A stretch of 64,000 nt of DNA from Argyresthia goedartella (Eukaryota; Arthropoda; Insecta; Lepidoptera; Argyresthiidae). This document shows, piece after piece, positions 22,284 through 30,693 of this stretch. Both the position numbers and the translations under genes were made by a program. The notes under the pieces were generated by a model that was not told the DNA's origin, did no database searches, and saw only the letters and a program-made list of their open reading frames with translations. The DNA is taken from positions 38,150,749-38,214,748 of the forward strand of contig OX463807.1 of assembly GCA_949825045.1 (NCBI GenBank), read 5' to 3'. How positions within the stretch are numbered: position 1 is the first letter of the stretch; every line of letters starts with the position of its first letter.

Positions 22284-24776
22284 ATGTTGAGTGAAAAGGA
22301 AAAAGAAATGTTGCGTCAATTATGCACAAAAAGATCGTCCGTCAAGGGACAAATTACAAAATTTATGCATTATTTAGATAGCATGGTCACTAAAACTGAC
22401 CTAAACGACTTACAATTAACGGAATTAAATTTAAAGCTTAGTAAATTCGAAACATTGTCCGTTAAGTTTGATGATTTGCAAAGTGAAATAGAGGTTGTCA
22501 ACCTTGAAAATATTTCGGCTGAAATTGAGGAGCGTGACAATATTGAACACGAAATAATATTAAACTTAGCAAAGGCTAAAACTTTAGTCGAAAGATTTTA
22601 TAAGAAGTTGGAATGCGAAAGAAGGCGCAGTTCCGCGCACAATACGTCATGCTGTGTGGATGATCCTACTTATTCCCAAGAAATAGGGTTGAAATTGCCT
22701 CGGATTCAAATAAATAAATTTGACGGCGCTTATTTTCGCTGGTTAGAGTTCAGGGATACATTCGAAAATTTAATACATAAGAATGAGCGTATTTCGGATA
22801 TCCATAAATTCCATTACCTCGTGTCTTATTTGGAAGGTGACGCGGCTAGGATTATTTCGAATTTGGAAGTGTCAACCAACAATTATACAGAAGCGTGGAA
22901 GATGATTTGCAATCGACATGATAACAAAAGAATTTTGATTAATCACCATTTAAATTCGTTATTCAATATTAAACAGCTTCCACGGGAAACAGAACGATCC
23001 TTGCGATTTTTAGTTGATCATGTGACCAAGAACTTACGCGCTTTAGCCGGCCTGGGACAGCCCACTGACAAATGGGACGTATTGATAATTTTCATGCTAT
23101 CCTCTAAGTTAGATAGCAATACTTTGTTAAAATGGGAAGAATATCGAAACAATTTGGAAGGTGATGTACCCACTTTAGAACAATTTTATAAATTCATGAT
23201 TGACCGTGCTGATGTGCTCGAGTCCTTAAATCGTAACAATCTTTCAGATGTTACTCATATGTCAAAGCCAAAGCCACCTAGTGGCCCTTCACGATCCGTA
23301 CCTAACTACAATTACAATCAAAGACAAAATCAAAACAATGTTGTAAAGTCGTTTGCAAGCACAAGCAATAATTATAATAACAATAAGAAATCAAATATAT
23401 TTTTGTGCATTATATGTAATGAGCGTCATAGGATTTATGACTGCCCGACATTTAAGGCGAAGGGGATTGAAGAGCGAATGATGGATGTGACAAAATATAA
23501 GTTGTGTGTAAATTGCCTGAGGCAAGGTCATTTCGAAAGCGAATGCCGCATGGGTCCATGCCGTGAGCACGGCTGTACCGAACGGCACAACAGTCTTCTC
23601 CATCGTCCATCACACTCTTCAAACCACCTCGCACTTGTAGAAGAACAAGACGAAATACAAGTTAACTATTGTAATCCAAATACCAGTCAAGTGCTATTAT
23701 CTACTGCAATGATCGAAGTATCGAATCCACTTGATCAACGAAAGGTCAAGGTTCGTGCTCTTTTGGATTGTGGGAGCCAATCCTCATTTATATCTGAGTC
23801 TCTAAAGACCAGGCTATCATTAAAGCCCCGCCCAATTGACACTCTAAAGGTCATAGGCATCGGGAACACTTCTTCCAAACACGTGACAGAAAGTTGTGAT
23901 ATTCAATTAAAGTCAACAATTAACAATTTCAATGCAATGTTATCGTGCTTCGTTTTAGACGACCTCACCGGTCGTTTGCCAAAGACTCCCGTCGATATTA
24001 CTTCAATAAAATTGCCACATAATATTGAGTTGGCTGATCCTATGTTTCATCAGCCAGCCCCCATTGATGTACTTATAGGTGCGGATCTATTTTGGGACAT
24101 TCTAGGCAATGAAGAATGTTCACTAGGACCAAATAATCCCAAGTTACGAAATTCTAAGCTAGGTTGGGTAGTATCTGGCCGCATAAATTCAGCTGTGTCT
24201 AGCAAAAGGATACATTGCAATCATGCTATAGTCTCTGCGACGGAGAATGAAAATATTGAAAATTTTGTGTCAAAATTCTGGGAGTTGGAAGAAGTTCCTA
24301 AGAAACAAATCATGAGTGAACAAGAGAATGAATGTGAAAAACACTTCCTCACTCACACAATAAGGGATGAGGAAGGTCGATTTTGTGTAAAGTTGCCATT
24401 AAAGGAATCACCTGATTGTTTAGGTGACAGTTACAATGCGGCTAAAAGGCGATTTCTTAATCTAGAGAAACGATTTAAACGCAACCCAGCGCTTAAAAGT
24501 GAATATACAAAATTTATAAATGAATATGCTGATTTAGGTCATCTTAAAATTACTGACTACAATCCTGCAGATAGGCCTGGCCCTAGTACAGCGTACCACC
24601 TTTGTCATCATGCAGTCATAAGACAGGAAGGCGAATCTACTAAACTACGCGTAGTTTTTGATGGTTCTGCCTCCTCCACGTCAGGATATTCGCTCAATGA
24701 CATTCTAATGGTAGGTCCAAATGTCAGTACAAGTACCTGCTCACTAGAGACAACGAAAAAATGTATAGGCAGGTGA
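22284..24776 (+). pseudogene. P1 gag-protease and start of RT
   Basis: One open frame of about 830 codons; I prefer the ATG at 22284 (MLSEKEKEM). The N-terminal half matches the DUF1759 gag domain of BEL/Pao elements (LPRIQINKFDGAYFRWLEF). A Cys/His region with CVNCLRQGHFESEC lies at about 23500-23550. A retropepsin-like A17 protease follows with ALLDCGSQSSFIS (active-site Asp, D-C-G instead of D-S/T-G), and later VLIGADLFW and LGWVVSGRI. The frame enters RT at RVVFDGSASS and GYSLNDIL, then goes out of frame after MVGPNV at about 24725. RT sequence normally found before motif A is missing there, so a deletion has occurred. Confidence 0.88.
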
Positions 24777-26703
24777 TAGTCAATGAAAGTGACAGGTATT
24801 TACAGCTAATTCTATGGAGAGAGGACGAATCACGACCTATGCAAACGTTGATATTAAACACGTTGAAGTATGGTACAGCAAGTGCAAGTTATCTTAGTAC
24901 TCGTTGTTTATGGCAACTAGGGCAGGAGCAAGATGATGAGCTCATCAAGACCATCATCCAAAAGGATTTTTATGTGGACGATTTAATAACGGGTGCAGAC
25001 GATCCTCAGCAATTATTATACATACAGAAATCGGTGTCAAATGCATTAAAATCAGGTTGTTTTAATCTTAGAAAATATAAAAGCAATCATCCGTCTATTT
25101 TTGAAAACCTCGATATTAACAAGCAAGATAGTTTAACTATCAGCGAGTCCTCGAGTACGCTTGGTCTCGGATGGACCCCGTCTAGTGACACATTGCATTT
25201 TCCCATCAAAGTGGCGCAGGAACAAGATGCGGTCATGACAAAACGTTACATCATGTCAAATTCCTTCAAAATATTTGATCCTTTAGGTGTTCTCAGCCCA
25301 GTTATTGTGATACCTAAAATTATGTTACAAAAGCTTTGGCAACAGAAACTGGACTGGGACGAGCCTGTTCCATCTGAAATTAAAAACGATTGGATGAAGT
25401 TTTCTGAAAACATAAAATGCTTAACAAATGTACACATTCCAAGGTTAGTGTTAGGAGATTCGCCTAAACGCATTGAAATCCATTCGTTTAGTGATGCATC
25501 GCAATCTGCCTATGGAGCATGCATTTATATAAAATCAATAGGCCCGAATGACGATGTCACAGTCAGATTATTGTGTGCTAAGTCAAAAGTAGCACCCATA
25601 AAACCCACCAGCATTCCGCGGATGGAATTATGTGCTGCATTGCTTTCTGCCAAACTCACCCAAGCCGTCGTAGGCTCTCTTAGATACAAGCCAGAGAGAA
25701 CAATCTATTGGTGTGATTCGAGCGTGGTTTCATGCTGGATCAAGGGTGATATCACTAGACTTAAAACATTCGTGGCAAATCGAATAGGAGAAATAGTGGA
25801 ACTGACTTCACCTCTATCGGGGAGGTACGTTCCAACAGATTTAAATCCAGCGGATTACATCTCAAGAGGTGTAGATCCAAAAAATATTTGGTCTTTGGCT
25901 CTTTGGTGGTCAGGTCCTAATTTTTTACACGGAAATGAAGTTGATTGGCTGGTCTTGAAATCTAAAAAATCCGATCCTTTACCTGAGTTGAAAGTTTATT
26001 CAGCAGTGATAAGTGAGCCTGCCATTAATTTCGAAAAATATTCGTCTCTCAACAGACTCATCAGACTATTTGCTTACGTACAAAGATTCATTTGGAATAT
26101 TGAGAATAAAGACGATAAACGTAAGGGTATATTAACGACTGATGAATTACGTGAATCGTGGCACTCATTATGTATTATAGCTCAAGATCAATCTTTTCCA
26201 CTTGAATACGAGTCACTTTTAAGTGGTAAACCTTTGAGCAATAAAAGTAAAATATTATGTCTGTCTCCATTTTTAGATAATAAGTTGATGCGTGTTGGAG
26301 GGCGTCTAGACGCATCAGATCATTATTCATACGAAAAGAAGCATCCCATTTTACTTCATGCTTCGCATCGGCTAACAAGGCTTTACTTTGAAAGAGAACA
26401 CGTCAATAATATGCATGCTGGTCCACTGTTGTTATTTTCGACTATAAGGGAAACAGTTTGGCCAGTAAATGGACGGCACCTCGCATGGCGTGTCGTGAAC
26501 AACTGTGTTAGGTGTAGACGCCTACGAGGTAAAACCTTGCAACCTAAAATGGGTAATTTACCGACTCAACGGATAACCCCAGACTTTCCATTTTTGTCAG
26601 TGGGGCTAGACTTCGCTGGTCCTTTTACAATTGTCAATCGCAAGGGCCGTGGAAGTCGTTTAATAAAATGTTATTTATGTCTGTTTGTCTGTCTTGTGTA
26701 TAA
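24727..26703 (+). pseudogene. P1 pol: RT, RNase H and truncated integrase
   Basis: The frame resumes at NEKMYRQVIV, the segment carrying motif A (Asp in RDNEKM), and is open from there. RT motif C is FYVDDLITG. RNase H shows FSDASQSAYGA, the Glu of PRMELCAA and WCDSSVV. The integrase HHCC zinc domain is present (HASH, then CVRCRRLRG), and the first catalytic Asp lies in LDFAGPF. The frame is lost after KCYLCLFVC near 26690, before the second and third catalytic residues. The product would lack integrase activity. Normally gag-pol is a single BEL/Pao frame. Confidence 0.87.
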
Positions 26704-26710
26704 CACATCG

Positions 26711-26825
26711 TTTATTTCTATTTTTTTTTTTTGGCGTCTCCTTTCAATTCATCATAATTTAAATCCTATCGTATAAATATTTATTACATTAGATATGAAA
26801 TTATAATTATAGATATTATCGTTAT

Positions 26826-26884
<59 letters not shown>

Positions 26885-27131
26885 ATTTGGAGACGCCAGA
26901 ATCATACAGGTTTGCCCTAAACATTATCAACTTAAACTTAGTCTTAACATAATTAACTTAATCCTAAAATATTTACATTGTTTACATTAAGTTGCGTCTA
27001 TTTAATTTACTTATTACCATAATATAATGGCATTGACATTAACAATAACATAAAAAATCATTTCAATAAATAAATAGTCAAAATAATTAATTAACAATTC
27101 ATTTAATAAATAATAATTAATTAAAAATTAC
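26711..27131 (-). repeat. Family B 3' UTR (B3) with (TA)n tract
   Basis: Untranslated tail of B3, matching 57230-57650 of B4. It has a long (TA)n tract at about 26832-26879. No genes. Confidence 0.75.
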
Positions 27132-27732
27132 TTGGATCGGTGCCCGGATAGAACCTATTTATTCCTAATATTGCATAACCGCACGATCTCCCTCATGAAT
27201 ACTGCCAGGACTGGGCGCGTTGTTTTGTCCTGTAGGAGGTTTGGTAGGTTCGACTTAGTTATTTGGCCGCCCATGACCATCTCGGCCTCGAACCTTCTCC
27301 TCCCATACAACGGACACTCTATGAAAATGTGCAGCGGGTCCTCATCCGCATCACCACAGGGGCATGTGGGACTGTCCTTCAGTTTGAACCTACATAGGTT
27401 CCTTCAGTACCTACATAGGTACTGAAGGAACCCGCCATGCCCCGAGAGCGCTTGGGTGAGGAAATTGTCGAGCTGCACATGGAGCATCGTGCGGTGTGCT
27501 TGGGCGACATCTGGGAGGAACGCTTTTGTGACTGAAGCGGTGTCTCCGGATTCGTACCGGCTCTGCCATTCGGCAATGGACTCCTGCCGTATCGTTCTTT
27601 TAGCGAACGATACTGGGTACCGGTCGTAGTCGGCACGCGTTTTTTTGTGGGCCGCACGTTTTGCGAGCTCGTCTGCTCGCTCGTTGCCGGGCGTCCCCAC
27701 GGGCGCCCGTACCCAGAACAGCCGCAGCTCAC
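27132..27732 (-). pseudogene. B3 ORF2 C-terminus (end of RNase H and Cys/His motif)
   Basis: Read on the - strand this encodes the end of RNase H (RVGTPGNERADELAKRAA-type segment) and the C-terminal domain with CPCGDADEDPLHIFIECP, as in B4. About 22 extra bases near 27390-27415, forming an inverted repeat, break the frame. The 5' end is truncated at CTCACCA. Confidence 0.82.
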
Positions 27733-27742
27733 CAACGCAACT

Positions 27743-27780
27743 GGGTTAGGTTAGGTTAAGTTAGGTTAGGTTAGGTTAGG
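27743..27780 (+). repeat. TTAGG telomeric repeat block
   Basis: About seven units with one TTAAG variant, between the 5' end of B3 and the 5'-truncated start of S2. Confidence 0.93.
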
Positions 27781-28345
27781 AGGACGCGGAGCGGGATCGG
27801 TAGAGGGCTGATCCCGCTCGTAGGCGCAGACGACGCAGAGGCGGTGGCGTGGGCCGCCCTTGAGCCTTATGGCTATCCCTGTAGGTCGGGAGAAAGAATA
27901 CATCTACAGTAATCCCTGCTTGGCGTAAGAGGCCCCTAAAAGGGAACCGGAGTTATGGGCGTTCAGACTTCCAACTCTGAACGCCTATGACTCCAAGACA
28001 ACGACTGGGAGGGCACCTGAAGCTCTCCCAGGGCGGTCGCTGGCGGTCGCAAGCGGTCGGGGCGGGGGCCCTTGATCGCAACAGTGCGCCGCGAGGAGTT
28101 TACGACGGGATTGGTTGTGGCCGTTCCCGTCGTGAAGTGGGAGGAAGTTGAGATGCTTCCTCCCTGGGTGCTGGGGACAGTTCCGGTGCGTGTCACCAGC
28201 GGTCCCGGAGCTGCCCTCACCATGCACCATGACGGCCACCCCGGGGGTTTTTAGTGGGTGCAAGCCCCACATAACCGCCCTGGCGCCCCCGCGCCTCGGC
28301 GGTATCCGTCAGGGATTTTCCCCCGGGCATCAAAAAAAAAAAAAA
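27781..28345 (+). mobile_element. S2: 5'-truncated family S tail
   Basis: Only the last ~85 bp of ORF2 (basic Arg-rich C-terminus) and the 3' UTR remain, ending in 14 A at 28332-28345 followed by GGTTAGG. It matches 56501-57060 of S4 with few differences. 5' truncation is the usual outcome of incomplete reverse transcription. Confidence 0.9.
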
Positions 28346-28379
28346 GGTTAGGTTAGGTTAGGTTAGGTTAGGGTAGGTT
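28346..28379 (+). repeat. TTAGG telomeric repeat block
   Basis: About six units, one GGGTAGG variant, between the poly(A) of S2 and the poly-T of fragment D: again a tail-to-tail arrangement. Confidence 0.93.
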
Positions 28380-28770
28380 TTTTTTTTTTTTTTTTTCTTC
28401 AATGAACATACCGGGAAAATCCATCATGGACGTCTGGGAAGGGGAACCCAGACAGTGCCGGACTCTTACCGGCTAAAAACCCGATTTGTCCAGACAGTGT
28501 TTCCCCGACAAAATTACTCGGAGATATTATAAATTATATTTTCTTTTGTCTTCTTCATCCAATTTCTTCCGTCACGTGAGACATGCTCACGCTTTGTTAC
28601 GTCTTGTATCTTCATAACATAAAAACAGAACAAAATAAAGGAGAAATGTTTATGTACATTTACTAAGAATTTTGTTAACTAATTACCATGACAACATCTG
28701 CACATCAAATTTTTTTTTTTTATTTTTTTTTATACTTTTATATTTATTTAAAATATTCGGTTCTTTGATA
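28378..28770 (-). mobile_element. D: tail fragment of another TRAS-orientation LINE
   Basis: Poly-T (28378-28396) joined to telomere repeat, then a 3' UTR with the block GTGCCGGACTCTTACCGGCT, a diverged relative of the family B block at 57145-57170 (GTGCCGGACTCTTACCGACT). No coding sequence is left. It stops at 28770, where the poly-T of C1 begins with no telomere repeat between. Confidence 0.65.
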
Positions 28771-28896
28771 GTTTTTTTTTTTATTTCTTTTTTATTTCGT
28801 AATTTACATATACTTACTTTATATATAAATATTATATAATATACAATTATATAATTTTATATACAATTTTCTTACATTTACATTCTTATTACTATT

Positions 28897-29365
28897 CGGG
28901 CGTCGCGAGCTACAGCGCCGTGAGGACGTGCGTACATTTCTCAGTGACACATTTTTAAAAAATTGGTGTTAGTAAATTTGTGATTGGTCCAGTTCTGAAT
29001 TTTTAATTCCTTGTCATACTTGTGTGCCTCTTATGGACTAGCTCTTCCCACTGGGCGGTCCTAGAGCGAGATAGTTGGACTCCGTGTGCTGAGCCGAGGT
29101 CGAAGATCGGCTATTCGTCTTTGGCCTCGCTGAGGATCGAACCTGTGCACCGCGTGTGCGAGGAGGGTGTGCTACCGCTCGGCCAATCAGGGTGATCATC
29201 GGTGCGCCGAATCTGCGTCTCACTATCGGCGCATGCGCCTGCCTACGAGTGCTACGCAAGCGTGCTACGCGCGCTACGCCGCGGCAACGTCATCGCCTAC
29301 GTGATACGCGTGTCTGCCTCCTTGGGTGTGTTGCTCGTACTGTTGTCTTCGTCTGTGCCACAAAA
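28897..29365 (+). other. 5' UTR of the CR1-like LINE
   Basis: GC-rich leader, likely to hold an internal promoter as in other LINEs, though no specific motif is identified. No gene is seen. Confidence 0.5.
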
Positions 29366-30310
29366 ATGTCCAGAGTACAGCGCTCTCCACCACTAACGCC
29401 GACAGCGGCTTCCCTTTTACAGCTGCCAAAGTCTCCAATGTCGGCGTCAGAGCCAGACCTGGCGCAAATTAAGAAGCAGCAGCTGGATGGCGGCAGCATC
29501 ACCATACGCCATAAGCGGCCGCGACACGGTGACGACGATAACGCCGACCCACTGCAAGCGCTACTGCTGGAGGTACGGTTGCTAAGGGCGGAAATGCAGG
29601 ACACGCGCGACGAAATGCGGGAATTCAGGCGCGAAACACAAGAATTCCGCTCCGCCCTCGGAGCCTGCGACCAGCGCATTGTTGCGGTGGAGCGGCGGAT
29701 CGACGACATCGAGAAGAGGGTAGCCGATGCCGTGGTGTCTTCGGGCACGAAGATGTTAGAGGAGGCCATCACCAACCTCCAGCTGGAGCTCAATGATAGG
29801 GACCAGGACATGTTGGCGAACGACGTCGAGTTCACCAAAGTAGAGGAAGTGAGCGGCGAGAACCCGGTGCACCTGGTGTCGCTCCTCGCGGTTAAGCTGG
29901 GAGTGACGGTGGAGGAACGCGACGTGGTGAGCGCGGTACGGGTTGGCGCGCCCGCCGTCGCTTGCGAGGGGCACAGGCACCGGCCGCTGGTGGTGCGCCT
30001 GGCGCGGCGCGCGACGCGAGATGCGCTGCAGCGCGCGGCGCGCGTTCGCCGAACCGCTACTACCACCGACCTGGGACTACCCGGTAAGCCGCAGAAGTTT
30101 TACGTGAATGAGCGACTCACTAAGCTGAACCGGGAACTTTTTGCCAAGGCGCGGGAGCAGGCCCAAGTTCACGGATGGAGATGGGTGTGGACGAGAGATG
30201 GGCGCGTCCTGGCCCGACGTGCTGAGGGTCAGCCATATCACCGCATCCGCAGAGAATTGGACATAAAAAATATTTTTGCGGGTGTTAGTTTTAGTTCGCC
30301 AAAAGCCTGA
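29366..30310 (+). CDS. ORF1 protein of the CR1-like LINE
   Basis: About 314 residues from the ATG at 29366 (MSRVQRSPP); the open frame extends upstream but without another ATG. The N-terminus is Pro/Ser-rich. Residues ~75-130 form a likely coiled coil rich in Arg and Glu (EMREFRRETQEFR, then RRIDDIEKRVADA). The C-terminal third contains FYVNERLTKLNRELFAKARE and WTRDGRVLARR, the pattern of the baculovirus FP25/LINE ORF1 C-terminal domain common in insect LINEs. Role: RNA chaperone or RNP coat protein, presumably trimerising through the coil. No zinc knuckle is seen, unlike the telomeric LINE families here. Confidence 0.82.
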   Translation: MSRVQRSPPLTPTAASLLQLPKSPMSASEPDLAQIKKQQLDGGSITIRHKRPRHGDDDNADPLQALLLEVRLLRAEMQDTRDEMREFRRETQEFRSALGACDQRIVAVERRIDDIEKRVADAVVSSGTKMLEEAITNLQLELNDRDQDMLANDVEFTKVEEVSGENPVHLVSLLAVKLGVTVEERDVVSAVRVGAPAVACEGHRHRPLVVRLARRATRDALQRAARVRRTATTTDLGLPGKPQKFYVNERLTKLNRELFAKAREQAQVHGWRWVWTRDGRVLARRAEGQPYHRIRRELDIKNIFAGVSFSSPKA

Positions 30311-30693
30311 TATTGAAGAGTTTTATGTTATGTTATGTCAATTTAAGTCGACCTATCGTGATCAACTTGTTTTATTCGTATGTACGCTGTTTACGTTGCC
30401 TATTTCATGTCCAGTATATAATTGCCCCTTTGAGTGTTTTTCATACTTTTCAGTTATTTGTGCTATCGTTAGTAGCTTTATTTTTATAGAAAGGTCGTGG
30501 TGTGTCGCTTTTGTTGGTATCAGAGCGAATGTTGTTTACACGGCCGGACCGGTTTGCGTTGTGTGCCTGCAATCGAATATTTATGTTGTACGAAAACTAC
30601 TCATTACTATGTCAGCCCTCAAAGTTATCATTAACTGCATTATTATTCTTATAATATGTATCTCTTACCTTCTATTTTATGCACCTTTAACAT
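30311..30693 (+). other. Inter-ORF spacer of the CR1-like LINE
   Basis: AT-rich 383-bp spacer. A frame from 30276 across it is hydrophobic and Cys-rich but has no recognisable domain; I do not call it a gene. Confidence 0.5.

Larger units (their letters stand above)
21162..26705 (+). mobile_element. P1: defective BEL/Pao LTR retrotransposon
   Basis: Starts TG and ends CA, flanked by CATCG at 21157-21161 and 26706-26710, the 5-bp duplication usual for BEL/Pao. The left LTR is 21162-21383, followed by TGGTGGCCCATGAGGGG, a plausible primer-binding site. Gag, an A17-type protease, RT, RNase H and part of integrase are recognisable. At the right end only about 7 bp of the LTR (TATAACA) seems to remain. 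An internal deletion appears to have removed the integrase core and most of the right LTR. It cannot be autonomous. Confidence 0.85.
21010..27742 (-). mobile_element. B3: telomeric LINE family B copy, split by a BEL/Pao element
   Basis: The poly-T tail and first ~130 bp of the family B 3' UTR are at 21010-21161. The rest of the 3' UTR and the RNase H end of ORF2 are at 26711-27732, with a BEL/Pao element between. The copy is 5'-truncated inside RNase H at about 27732. It is flanked by ACGCAACTGG on both sides (20999-21008 and 27733-27742), a 10-bp target duplication. The left flank is non-coding N1 and the right flank is TTAGG. Confidence 0.85.

Noticed and set aside
29290..30066. 258-codon antisense frame opposite the CR1-like ORF1
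   Set aside because: Ser/Arg-rich shadow of a GC-rich gene without any recognisable domain.
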